Notes: generated by a model not told the origin, from the letters alone. A stretch of DNA of 45,957 nucleotides from Thiobacillus sp. UBA2597 (GCA_002339725.1 DDKN01000087.1:1-45957), one strand, 5' to 3'. Shown: positions 7,134-14,649, counted from the stretch's first letter. Made by a program: numbers and translations.

Positions 7134-8954
7134 ATGACCGCCCCCGATACCCCCGCCCTCGAACTCCTGCGCCGCATCTTCGGCTATGAGCAATTCCGCG
7201 GCAGCCAGCAGGCCATCATCGACCACGTCCGTCAGGGCAACGATGCCCTGGTGCTCATGCCCACCGGCGGCGGCAAGTCGCTGTGTTACCAGATCCCCGC
7301 CCTGCTCCGGCCCGGCGTCGGTATCGTGGTCTCGCCCCTGATCGCACTGATGCAGGACCAGGTCGACGCCCTCAGGCAGAACGGCGTGGCTGCCGCCTTC
7401 CTCAATTCCAGCCTCGACGCCCAGAGCGCCCGCGCGATCGAACAGGCCGCCCGCGCCGGCGAGGTGAAACTGCTCTATGTCGCGCCCGAGCGCCTGGTCA
7501 CCGAGCGTTTTCTCAGGCTGCTGGGCGACCTGGAGGCCGGCCCCGGCCTCGCCCTGTTCGCCATCGACGAGGCCCACTGCGTCTCGCAATGGGGCCACGA
7601 CTTCCGGCCGGAATACCTGCAACTGTCCACCCTGCACGAACGCCATCCCCGGGTGCCGCGCATCGCGCTGACCGCCACCGCCGACGCGGCCACGCGCCAG
7701 GAGATGGCCAGCCGCCTCGGCCTGACCGGGGCGCGGGTGTTCCTGTCCAGCTTCGATCGGCCCAACATCCGCTACACCGTGGTCGAGAAGGACAACCCGC
7801 GCCGGCAGCTGCTGGGCTTTCTGGCCGAACACAGGAACGAGGCCGGCATCGTCTACTGCCTGTCGCGCAAGAAGGTGGAAGAGACCGCCGAATGGTTGCA
7901 GCGCGAGGGTTTCAACGCCCTGCCCTACCACGCCGGGCTGGAGGCCGAGACGCGGGCCGAGCACCAGCGCCGCTTCCAGCGCGACGAGGCCGTGGTCATG
8001 GTGGCGACCATTGCCTTCGGCATGGGCATCGACAAGCCCGACGTGCGCTTCGTCGCCCACCTCGACCTGCCCAAGAGCATCGAGGCCTATTACCAGGAGA
8101 CCGGCCGGGCCGGGCGCGACGGCGAGCCGGCCGAGGCCTGGATGGCCTACGGCCTTGCGGACATCGCCCTGCAGCGCGCCCGCATCGACGAATCCGAGGC
8201 GCCGCCGGAGAGGAAACGACTGGAGGCGCAAAAGCTCAATGCGCTACTGGCCTATTGCGAGGCTCCGCGTTGCCGGCGCATGGTGTTGCTCGACTACTTC
8301 GGCGAGCAAAGCGCGCCCTGCGGCAACTGCGATGTCTGCCTTGACCCGCCCGAGCTGTTCGACGGCAGCGTTGCCGCGCAAAAGGCCCTGTCCGCCGCCT
8401 GGCGCACCGGCCAGCGCTTCGGCGCTGCCCACCTGATCGACGTGCTGCTGGGCAAGCCCACCGACAAGGTGAAGACCTTCGGCCACGATCAGTTGCCCAC
8501 CTTCGGCGTTGGCAGCGAACACAGCGAGGCCGAGTGGCGCGGCATCTTCCGGCAACTGGTCGCGGCCGGCCTGATGCAGGTCAACCTGGCCGAATACGGC
8601 GCGCTCAAGCTCACCGAGGCAGCCAGGCCCGTGCTCAAGGGCGAACAGGGCGTGCAGCTGCGCCGGCCGCACAAGACCAAAGCCAAGGCCGCCCGCGCCA
8701 GGGACAAAACCGTCGAGGGCCTGCTCAGCAAAGACCAGCCGCTGTTCGAGGCGCTGCGCGCCTGGCGCCTCACCAAGGCCCGCGAGCAAGGCGTGCCCGC
8801 CTATGTCATCCTGCACGACAAGACTTTGCGCCAGCTCGCCAGCCTGCGCCCGGACGACGCGGCCGCCCTGGCCGAGATCTCAGGCCTGGGCGCGGCGAAG
8901 CGGGAGCACTACGGGGCGGAACTGCTGGAGCTGATCGCGGAATGGGCGGAGTAG
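7134..8954 (+). CDS. recQ: ATP-dependent DNA helicase RecQ
   Basis: A full-length 606-residue RecQ. Walker A is MPTGGGKS (residues 42-49), the DEAH box sits in AIDEAHCVSQWGHDFRPEY (about 143-161), and motifs IV-VI include VEETAEWLQREG, TIAFGMGIDKPDVRFV and QETGRAGRDG. A zinc-binding RQC module has four cysteines in CEAPRCRRM and CGNCDVC. A winged-helix region follows, and an HRDC domain lies at about residues 525-603. RecQ unwinds DNA during recombination and fork repair. Upstream there is no Shine-Dalgarno match, only the TGCGATAAT motif. The last 55 codons recur, diverged, at 10154-10303 behind the toxin-antitoxin pair. Confidence 0.96.
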   Translation: MTAPDTPALELLRRIFGYEQFRGSQQAIIDHVRQGNDALVLMPTGGGKSLCYQIPALLRPGVGIVVSPLIALMQDQVDALRQNGVAAAFLNSSLDAQSARAIEQAARAGEVKLLYVAPERLVTERFLRLLGDLEAGPGLALFAIDEAHCVSQWGHDFRPEYLQLSTLHERHPRVPRIALTATADAATRQEMASRLGLTGARVFLSSFDRPNIRYTVVEKDNPRRQLLGFLAEHRNEAGIVYCLSRKKVEETAEWLQREGFNALPYHAGLEAETRAEHQRRFQRDEAVVMVATIAFGMGIDKPDVRFVAHLDLPKSIEAYYQETGRAGRDGEPAEAWMAYGLADIALQRARIDESEAPPERKRLEAQKLNALLAYCEAPRCRRMVLLDYFGEQSAPCGNCDVCLDPPELFDGSVAAQKALSAAWRTGQRFGAAHLIDVLLGKPTDKVKTFGHDQLPTFGVGSEHSEAEWRGIFRQLVAAGLMQVNLAEYGALKLTEAARPVLKGEQGVQLRRPHKTKAKAARARDKTVEGLLSKDQPLFEALRAWRLTKAREQGVPAYVILHDKTLRQLASLRPDDAAALAEISGLGAAKREHYGAELLELIAEWAE

Positions 8955-8973
8955 CAGGCACCCGACATAGCGC

Positions 8974-9091
8974 TGTCATCGCGAGGCGCGAAGCGCCGTG
9001 GCGATCCATAAAACCCTACAAAACCGAAAAACTGGATTGCTTCCCGCCACGCCACGCTCGCGGCTAAAGTCTGGTTTCGCTCGCAATGACG
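8974..9091. repeat. Dispersed repeat with inverted ends (MITE/REP-like)
   Basis: About 118 bp between recQ and the antitoxin gene. The ends are inverted copies: TGTCATCGCGAG at the left and CTCGCAATGACG at the right (reverse complement CGTCATTGCGAG). Inside, CGTGGCGATCCA and TGGATTGCTTC...GCCACG are also mirror-related. This CGTCATTGCGAG...GCAATCCA type is common as a dispersed non-coding element in bacterial genomes. No coding content is seen. Confidence 0.7.
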
Positions 9092-9130
9092 AAACAGGTT
9101 TTTTCAGCGCCCCATCTGAAACAAACCGGG

Positions 9131-9174
9131 TTGGCCAACCTCTCCCAAATGGCATATCATTAAAACTCATTTGG
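9131..9174 (+). promoter_or_regulatory. Promoter and candidate operator of the toxin-antitoxin pair
   Basis: TTGGCC (9131-9136) and TATCAT (9155-9160), 18 bp apart, form a plausible promoter 33 bp upstream of the antitoxin ATG. A perfect 7-bp inverted repeat, CCAAATG (9145-9151) and CATTTGG (9168-9174), brackets the -10 box with a 16-bp gap. Xre-type antitoxins usually repress their own operon by binding such repeats, so this is a good operator candidate; binding is inferred. Confidence 0.5.
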
Positions 9175-9192
9175 CAACAACGCGAGGCCGCC

Positions 9193-9687
9193 ATGAGCAC
9201 CGCCACCGCAACAAAACCCAAGACCGCAACCAAGAAAGCCAGCGCGACCGGCAAGGCCCCCGCCGTCAAGGCCTCCGCCGCCCGCTTCGCCGCCTTCATC
9301 GCTAAAGAACCGACGACCGGCGAGCTGCTGATCAAGCGCGTGCGCAAAGGTTACCCAGCCGAGCTGGTCAAACATGCCGGCATGTTTTTCAGCATCCCGG
9401 AAAAACGGGTGCTCCAGATCATTGGCGTGGCCGGCAGCACGGCCCATCGCTACCAGACCCAGGGCAAGCCGCTCGACCCCGCCGCTTCCGAGCGGATCCA
9501 TCGGGTGGCCATCGTCACCCGCGAGGCCATCGACGTCTTCGGCGGTGCCGACCCGGCCAAAGATTGGATGCTGCGGCCCAACCACGCCCTGGGCGACACG
9601 CCGCCGCTCGACCTGCTGGATACCGAAATCGGGGCCAACGCCGTCCGCCGCATCCTCGTCGCCATCGCCCAGGGCGGGGTGGTGTGA
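9193..9687 (+). CDS. Xre/MbcA/ParS-type antitoxin (DUF2384)
   Basis: 164 residues. A Lys/Ala/Thr-rich N-terminal tail (about 35 residues) is followed by an Xre-like DNA-binding region (IPEKRVLQIIGVAGSTAHRY, about 75-95). The C-terminal toxin-binding domain has the DUF2384 pattern DWMLRPNHALGDTPPLDLLD then EIGANAVRRILVAIAQGGVV. Such antitoxins neutralise RES-domain toxins by blocking their active site and repress the operon. The start at 9193 follows GCGAGG seven bases upstream; a longer open frame upstream reads through the dispersed repeat and is not credible. The stop overlaps the toxin start (GTGA). The pair lies between recQ and a partial recQ copy, which suggests acquisition. Confidence 0.88.
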   Translation: MSTATATKPKTATKKASATGKAPAVKASAARFAAFIAKEPTTGELLIKRVRKGYPAELVKHAGMFFSIPEKRVLQIIGVAGSTAHRYQTQGKPLDPAASERIHRVAIVTREAIDVFGGADPAKDWMLRPNHALGDTPPLDLLDTEIGANAVRRILVAIAQGGVV

Positions 9688-10154
9688 AGCGCTACTGGCG
9701 CATCGCAAACAAGCGTTACGCCCTCGACAAGGGCTGCGAGGGCAATCGCCTCGTTGGCGGCCGCTGGAACAAGCCAGGTTACGGCGTGCTCTACGCGGCC
9801 GAAACCATCGAACTCGCCTCGCTGGAAAAATTCGTGCACACCGCCGGCATCGCGCCCGCCGACCTTGTGCTGGTCGCCGTGGACGTGCCGGATGCCCCCG
9901 GCCTGAGCCGCCGGGTCGAGCCAGCCGAACTGCCCGCCGGCTGGAACGACCTGCCCACCTCCGATGCCGCCCAGGACTTCGGCAGCCAATGGCTGGCCAA
10001 GGCCGCGGAACTAGCGCTGCTGGTGCCCTCCGTCATCGTACCCGAGAGCCGGAATGCGCTGATCAACCCGCTGCACCCGCGTTATGCCGAGGTCGCCTTA
10101 TCGGTCGTTCGGGATTTCCGGTTCGATCCGAGGATGTATGGAGCGGGCCGTTAG
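9684..10154 (+). CDS. RES-domain toxin
   Basis: 156 residues from a GTG start that overlaps the antitoxin stop by 4 bp. The RES-domain hallmarks are present: YWRIANKRYAL with the conserved Arg near residue 6, GGRWNKPGYGVLYAAET (residues about 24-40), LASLEKFVH with the conserved Glu, and a distal NPLHPRYAEV. RES toxins (MbcT, ParT, PP_2433-like) degrade or ADP-ribosylate using NAD+, causing growth arrest. The family Ser is replaced by Thr in the A-A-E-T stretch by my reading; whether the key Ser lies elsewhere (VPS or PESRN region) needs an alignment. GTG start and coupling fit a toxin made after its antitoxin. Confidence 0.88.
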   Translation: MKRYWRIANKRYALDKGCEGNRLVGGRWNKPGYGVLYAAETIELASLEKFVHTAGIAPADLVLVAVDVPDAPGLSRRVEPAELPAGWNDLPTSDAAQDFGSQWLAKAAELALLVPSVIVPESRNALINPLHPRYAEVALSVVRDFRFDPRMYGAGR

Positions 10155-10303
10155 GCGTGCCCGCCTACGTCATCCTGCACGACAAGATCCTGCGGCCGGA
10201 AGACGAGGCCGCCCTGGCCGAGATATCGGGCCTGGGCGCGGCGAAGCGGGAACACTATGGGGAAGAACCGCTGGAATTGATTGCGGAGCAGGCAGAGTAG
10301 CAG
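10154..10303 (+). pseudogene. Diverged duplicate of the recQ 3' end (HRDC tail)
   Basis: This 150-bp stretch starts at the last base of the RES stop codon and reads VPAYVILHDKILRPEDEAAL then AEISGLGAAKREHYG, ending in TAG. It aligns over its whole length with recQ 8790-8957. By hand I count one 18-bp in-frame deletion (six codons after LR) and about 21 base changes; roughly 12 changed codons are synonymous and six change the residue. No start codon or promoter belongs to it. The homology stops three bases after the TAG. It is best read as a leftover recQ fragment that came with, or was created by, the arrival of the toxin-antitoxin pair. Confidence 0.85.
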
Positions 10304-10368
10304 ACCATCTGCATCGCGAAAAATATGCGGATATACTCGCGCAAAAGAGCGGCGCAGCTTGATTAACG

Positions 10369-10415
10369 GCTTAACTGTCCGCTTCGGCAGAACTCGTAGG
10401 CCACAACAGTTAAGC
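10369..10415. repeat. 10-bp perfect inverted repeat, attC-like ends
   Basis: GCTTAACTGT (10369-10378) and ACAGTTAAGC (10406-10415) are perfect inverted repeats 27 bp apart. The ends GCTTAAC and GTTAAGC fit the integron attC core patterns RYYYAAC and GTTRRRY. The inner part contains a small CCGCTTCGG hairpin but I do not see the usual paired inner L boxes, and 47 bp is shorter than typical attC sites. It may instead be a terminator-like hairpin for the toxin operon. No integrase gene is in the window. Confidence 0.35.
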
Positions 10416-10427
10416 GTATAGCGCCGG

Positions 10428-10470
10428 ATGTAGGCATGCGGCAGATTATGCTGCGCTAATCCGCCCTACA
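10428..10470. repeat. Dispersed GGCGGATTAGCGCAGC palindromic repeat
   Basis: The minus strand reads TGTAGGGCGGATTAGCGCAG then CATAATCTGCCGCATGCCTA. GGCGGATTA-GCGCAGC-ATAATCTGCC is an imperfect palindrome. This TAGGGCGGATTAGCG...TAATCCGCC element is widespread as a short non-coding repeat in proteobacteria. It lies between the toxin-antitoxin locus and the glnS terminator. Confidence 0.65.
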
Positions 10471-10485
10471 AATTCTGAAGAAACG

Positions 10486-10512
10486 AAAAAGGCCCGCATC
10501 TGCGGGCCTTTC
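10486..10512 (-). terminator. Rho-independent terminator of glnS
   Basis: On the minus strand AAAGGCCCGCA and TGCGGGCCTTT form an 11-bp GC-rich inverted repeat with a very small loop, followed by T-rich sequence (TTTTTCGTTTC). It lies 22-48 bp after the glnS stop. The A-run on the other side means it could also stop transcripts coming from the toxin-antitoxin side. Confidence 0.85.
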
Positions 10513-10533
10513 CTTTGGTAACACCGAGGGCGC

Positions 10534-12204
10534 TTACCCCTGCTCTTTCGCCCAGGAATCCTTCAGCGTCACCGTGCGGTTGAACACCGGCCTGCCCGGC
10601 TGGTGGTCGAAGCGGTCGGCGCAGAAGTAACCCAGGCGCTCGAACTGGTAGCGCTGCTCGGGCGCAGCCTCGCGCACGACGGGTTCGGCCCAGGCCTGCA
10701 CGGTTTCCAGCGAGTGCGGGTTGATGAATTCGAGGAAGTCGCGGTCCTTGTGGCCGTCCGGCTCGGGGTCGGTGAACAGGCGGTCGTACAGGCGCACCTC
10801 GATGGGCACGGCGTGTTCGGCCGAGACCCAGTGGATGACGCCTTTCACCTTGCGGCCCTGCGGATTCTTGCCCAGGGTGTCGTGGTCGATGGCGCAGCGC
10901 AGCTCGACGATAGTGCCGGCCGCGTCCTTCACCACCTCCTCGCACTTGATGACATAGGAATAGCGCAGGCGCACCTCACCGCCCAGGGTCAGGCGCTGCC
11001 AGCCGGCGGGCGGCACCTCGGCGAAGTCGTCCTGCTCGATCCAGATGGTTTTGGCGATGGGCACCTCGCGTTCGCCGAATTCCGGGTGGTTGGGGTGAAA
11101 GCCGGCCGAACGGCTGGCGGTCACACCCGCCTGGAAATTGGTCAGTGTGACCTTCAGCGGGCGGATGACGGCCATGACGCGCGGGGCGCGGCCTTCCAGG
11201 TCTTCGCGCATGCAGCCTTCCAGCACGGCCAGGTCGACCACGTTCTCGCTCTTGGAGATGCCGATGCGCCGGGCGAACTCGCGGATGCCCTCGGGCGTAT
11301 AGCCGCGCCGGCGCATGCCGTGGATGGTGGGCATGCGCGGATCGTCCCAGCCGGCAACATGACCCTGGCTCACCAGTTGCAGGAGCTTTCTTTTGCTGGT
11401 GACGGTGTAGTGCAGCTCCAGCCGGGAGAACTCGATCTGCTGCGGGTGGCAGGGCACCGAGACGTGGTCCAGCACCCAGTCGTAGAGCGGGCGGTGGTCT
11501 TCGAATTCCAGGGTGCAGAGCGAATGGGTGATGCCTTCCAGCGCATCGGAGATGCAGTGGGTGTAGTCGTACATGGGGTAGATCACCCACTTGTCGCCGG
11601 TGCGGATGTGGTGCGCCCGGCGGATGCGGTAGATCACCGGGTCGCGCAGGTTGATGTTGGGCGAAGCCATGTCGATCTTGAGCCGCAGGGTCTTGGCCCC
11701 GTCGGGGAACTCGCCGGCGCGCATGCGGGCGAAGAGGTCCAGGTTCTCCTCGATGCTGCGCTCGCGCCAGGGGCTGTTGCGGCCCGGCTCGGTGAGCGTG
11801 CCGCGGTATTCACGCATCTCCTCGGCTGTCAGGTCGTCGACGTAAGCGAGGCCCTTCTTGATCAGCTCGATGGCGTAGTCATAGAGCTGCTCGAAATAGT
11901 CCGAGGCCCAGCGCACCTCGCCGGCCCACTGAAAGCCCAGCCACTGCACGTCTTCCTGGATGGCGCGGGCGTATTCCTCGCTCTCCTTCTCCGGGTTGGT
12001 GTCGTCGAAGCGCAGATTGCATTGGCCCCGGTAATCCTCGGCCAGGCCGAAGTTCAGGCAGATCGACTTGGCGTGACCGATGTGCAGATAGCCGTTGGGC
12101 TCGGGCGGAAAACGGGTCACGACGGTCGTATGCTTGCCCGTGGCCAGATCGTTGTCGATGATGCTGCGGATGAAGTTTTGGGCGGGAGGTAGGGGGCGGG
12201 TCAT
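10534..12204 (-). CDS. glnS: Glutaminyl-tRNA synthetase
   Basis: 556 residues, the normal GlnRS length. The class I signature is PPEPNGYLHIGHAKS near residues 33-47, followed by the GlnRS-specific RFDDTNPEKE; the KMSKS-like loop is TSKRKLLQLV. The C-terminal anticodon-binding beta-barrels include KGVIHWVSA and the end segment RPVFNRTVTLKDSW. It charges tRNA-Gln. Having GlnRS means the cell need not rely on transamidation for Gln-tRNA. The start MTRPLPPAQNFIRSIID is supported by family N-termini. It is transcribed towards recQ and the toxin-antitoxin locus, ending in a clear terminator, and is divergent from the TPR gene at 12314. Confidence 0.96.
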   Translation of the reverse strand: MTRPLPPAQNFIRSIIDNDLATGKHTTVVTRFPPEPNGYLHIGHAKSICLNFGLAEDYRGQCNLRFDDTNPEKESEEYARAIQEDVQWLGFQWAGEVRWASDYFEQLYDYAIELIKKGLAYVDDLTAEEMREYRGTLTEPGRNSPWRERSIEENLDLFARMRAGEFPDGAKTLRLKIDMASPNINLRDPVIYRIRRAHHIRTGDKWVIYPMYDYTHCISDALEGITHSLCTLEFEDHRPLYDWVLDHVSVPCHPQQIEFSRLELHYTVTSKRKLLQLVSQGHVAGWDDPRMPTIHGMRRRGYTPEGIREFARRIGISKSENVVDLAVLEGCMREDLEGRAPRVMAVIRPLKVTLTNFQAGVTASRSAGFHPNHPEFGEREVPIAKTIWIEQDDFAEVPPAGWQRLTLGGEVRLRYSYVIKCEEVVKDAAGTIVELRCAIDHDTLGKNPQGRKVKGVIHWVSAEHAVPIEVRLYDRLFTDPEPDGHKDRDFLEFINPHSLETVQAWAEPVVREAAPEQRYQFERLGYFCADRFDHQPGRPVFNRTVTLKDSWAKEQG

Positions 12205-12313
12205 GCCTAATTCGGGCGGATCGATCGGGGAGGCGCAGGCGGTGTGCTAATTTCCGGTTGACTGCTAAAATTGCGCGGTCAAATCCCGCGAAAACGGCGC
12301 AAAGTATAGCACA
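12205..12313. promoter_or_regulatory. Divergent spacer between glnS and the TPR gene
   Basis: 109 bp that must hold promoters for both genes. TTGAC (12258-12262) and GTCAA (12278-12282) form a small inverted repeat around an A/T patch TAAAATT, and TATAGC (12305-12310) lies just before the TPR-gene ATG. I cannot build a convincing -35/-10 pair for either direction, so no exact promoter is called. Confidence 0.3.
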
Positions 12314-13402
12314 ATGACCCTGTCTCGAATTCTCGCACTCAGCCTTGGCGCCCTCTTCTGCAGCGTCGCCCTGGCCGCCACCGCCTCCCTGCAGGATGCC
12401 AATCAGCTGTTCAAACAAGGCAAATATCCGGCTGCCCTGGAGAAGGTGAACGCCTATCTGACCGCACACCCGAAAGAGGCACAAGCCCGCTTCCTGAAAG
12501 GCCTCGTGCTGACCGAACTCAACCGCATTCCCGAAGCGATCCGGGTCTTCACCGAGCTGACCGAGGATTACCCGGAACTGCCCGAGCCCTACAACAACCT
12601 GGCCGTGCTCTATGCCGCCCAGGGCCAGTACGACAAGGCACGCAACAGCCTGGAAATGGCGATTCGCACCCATCCAAGTTATGCCACGGCGCATGAGAAC
12701 CTGGGCGACATCTATGCCAAGATGGCCTCGCTCTCTTATGACAAGGCCCTGCAGCTGGACAAGGGCAACCTCTCGGCCCAGACCAAGCTCGCCTTGATCC
12801 GGGATCTGTTCGGCCCCACCGCCCAGGCCGGCGGCAGCAAACCCAAGACCCCGGCCAAGGCCGCCGTCGCCAAAACCGCGCCGCTCACCACCGAGCCGAC
12901 CCCGCCGATGCCTGCGCCAACCCTGCGCGACAAGCCGGCGCAAATGGCCGCCGCTGACAAACCGACCGAGCCGGCCCCGGCCGCCGAGAAACCAGAGGCT
13001 GCGGCCGCCGCCACGGCCGGCGACGTCAAGACCCCGCCCAAGCCGGCCAAGCCGCTCAACCTGCCGGCCGACCCCAAGCAGGCTGCCGAGAAACTGCTCA
13101 AAGCCTGGGCCGAGGCCTGGAGCCGGCGCGACGCCGACGCCTACCTCGGGTTCTACGCCGACAATTTCAAAGTGCCCGGCAACAAGAGCCGTGCCGAGTG
13201 GGCCGAGGAGCGTCGCCTCCGGGTGACGCGGCCGGAATACATCAAGGTCGAGCTGAGCAAGCTCAACATCCAGGTGAAGGGCAGGCAGGTGTTTGTGACC
13301 TTCCGCCAACAGTACGAGTCCAATCTGTTCAAAAGCAGCTCCACCAAGCGGATTACCCTTGAAAAACAAGGGGGAACCTGGAAAATCACCGAAGAGCGTT
13401 GA
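12314..13402 (+). CDS. Secreted TPR protein with NTF2-like C-terminal domain
   Basis: 362 residues. A signal peptide (LALSLGALFCSVALA) is followed by about four tetratricopeptide repeats (residues 25-155; e.g. YPELPEPYNNLAVLYAAQGQ and HPSYATAHENLGDIYAKM). A low-complexity Ala/Pro/Lys/Glu linker covers about 170-255. The C-terminal domain of about 100 residues has LKAWAEAWSRRDADAYLGFY and WKITEER, an NTF2/SnoaL-like fold of the kind found behind L,D-transpeptidases (Cds6 type). Likely a periplasmic scaffold. It directly precedes the L,D-transpeptidase gene, whose own C-terminus is related. Exact function unknown. Confidence 0.8.
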   Translation: MTLSRILALSLGALFCSVALAATASLQDANQLFKQGKYPAALEKVNAYLTAHPKEAQARFLKGLVLTELNRIPEAIRVFTELTEDYPELPEPYNNLAVLYAAQGQYDKARNSLEMAIRTHPSYATAHENLGDIYAKMASLSYDKALQLDKGNLSAQTKLALIRDLFGPTAQAGGSKPKTPAKAAVAKTAPLTTEPTPPMPAPTLRDKPAQMAAADKPTEPAPAAEKPEAAAAATAGDVKTPPKPAKPLNLPADPKQAAEKLLKAWAEAWSRRDADAYLGFYADNFKVPGNKSRAEWAEERRLRVTRPEYIKVELSKLNIQVKGRQVFVTFRQQYESNLFKSSSTKRITLEKQGGTWKITEER

Positions 13403-13419
13403 TTCGGCGAATTCCAAGC

Positions 13420-14649
13420 ATGCTAAGAGCGCTTTTGATCCTGTGCCTGGCGGCTGTGCTGACCGCCCCGGTGGCTGCAGAGCAGCCACCCCTGCAGTTG
13501 GCCGCGCTCGACAGCAAGCGCTATCTGCCTTCACCGGATGCCTTGATCGCCAAAACCCTGGACGCCGTTCGCGCCAGCCGGCTGGACGAGGCCTTGCAGG
13601 AGGTGGAGCGGGTCATCGCCCTGCGTCCGGATTTCAGATTGGCCCACCTGATCAAGGGCGACCTGCTGCTGGCCCGGGCCCGGCCGCTGCCCACCCTGGG
13701 CGCCGTGCCGAGCAAGGGTGCGGAACAGTCGCTGTCCGATCTGCGCGAAGAAGCGCGTCTGCGCCTCTTGAGCTATCTCGACCAGCCCAACCCCAACCTG
13801 CTGCCCAGAAACCTGCTGCAGCTGGCGCCGGCCGACAAGTACATCCTGCTGGCGGACACCAGCCGGGCCCGGCTGTATCTGTTCGAGAACGTTCAGGGCG
13901 AGCCGCGTCTCCTGCGTGACTATTACCTCACCATCGGGCGCAATGGCACCGACAAGCGGATCGAGGGCGACAAACGCACGCCGCTTGGCGTCTACACCAT
14001 CACCAGCCAGATGCCGCGCAACAAGCTATCCGACTTCTATGGCAGCGGCGCCTTCCCGATCAACTATCCGAACGAATGGGATCAGGCCCAGGGCCGGGGT
14101 GGCCACGGCATCTGGCTGCACGGCACCCCACCCGACACCTATAACCGCGCCCCCCGCGCCAGTGATGGCTGCCTGGTACTGACCAATCCCGATCTGACCG
14201 AACTCGGCCAGTGGGTGAAGCCGGGCACGCCCTTCGTCATCACCGATCGCGTGGAGTGGCTCGAGCGCGAGGCCTGGACCGAACAACGCCAGAAACTGCT
14301 CGATAAACTGGTGCAGTGGAGAAGCGACTGGGAAAACCGCGATCCCGAAGCCTTCCTGCAGCACTATGCCGCCAGTTTCCTGCAGGGTCAGGGCCGTGGC
14401 TGGGCCGATGCCAAGCGGCGCAACATCCTGGACAAAAGCTGGATCCGGGTCGCCCTGTCGGAAACCAGCCTCTATCTCTATGGCGGCGACCAAATGGCGG
14501 TCGCCAGCTTCCAGCAGGACTACGCCAGCGACAAGCTGAGCGATGCCACGCGCAAGCGCCTCTACCTTCGGCAGGAAGCCGGCGATTGGCGCATCGTGCT
14601 GGAAAAGGCCATCGATAGCGACAAGCGCGTGGCCGGCCTGGCGCGCTGA
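13420..14649 (+). CDS. L,D-transpeptidase (YkuD) with TPR-like and NTF2-like domains
   Basis: About 409 residues. Signal peptide LRALLILCLAAVLTAPVAA, then a TPR-like helical pair (DEALQEVERVIALRPDFRLA). The YkuD catalytic domain spans roughly residues 145-275: KYILLADTSRARLYLFE, DKRTPLGVYTI, HGIWLHGTP and ASDGCLVL, where the last holds the catalytic Cys and upstream His. The C-terminal NTF2-like domain carries WRSDWENRDPEAFLQHYAAS and a W-R-I end. LDTs make 3-3 crosslinks or attach proteins to peptidoglycan. A TTG at 13399 overlapping the previous stop (TTGA), with GAAGAG upstream, is an alternative start giving 416 residues and implying translational coupling. Confidence 0.85.
   Translation: MLRALLILCLAAVLTAPVAAEQPPLQLAALDSKRYLPSPDALIAKTLDAVRASRLDEALQEVERVIALRPDFRLAHLIKGDLLLARARPLPTLGAVPSKGAEQSLSDLREEARLRLLSYLDQPNPNLLPRNLLQLAPADKYILLADTSRARLYLFENVQGEPRLLRDYYLTIGRNGTDKRIEGDKRTPLGVYTITSQMPRNKLSDFYGSGAFPINYPNEWDQAQGRGGHGIWLHGTPPDTYNRAPRASDGCLVLTNPDLTELGQWVKPGTPFVITDRVEWLEREAWTEQRQKLLDKLVQWRSDWENRDPEAFLQHYAASFLQGQGRGWADAKRRNILDKSWIRVALSETSLYLYGGDQMAVASFQQDYASDKLSDATRKRLYLRQEAGDWRIVLEKAIDSDKRVAGLAR

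Noticed and set aside
7052..7177. N-terminal extension of cysS by 42 residues
   Set aside because: It would overlap recQ and lacks homology; the protein family begins at MLKLYNS.
8974..9091. CRISPR-like repeat array between recQ and the antitoxin
   Set aside because: The repeats are inverted, occur once each and have no regular spacers; they are the ends of one dispersed element.
8998..9192. Upstream extension of the antitoxin gene
   Set aside because: The extra 65 codons run through the dispersed repeat and the promoter/operator; the ATG at 9193 gives the normal protein.
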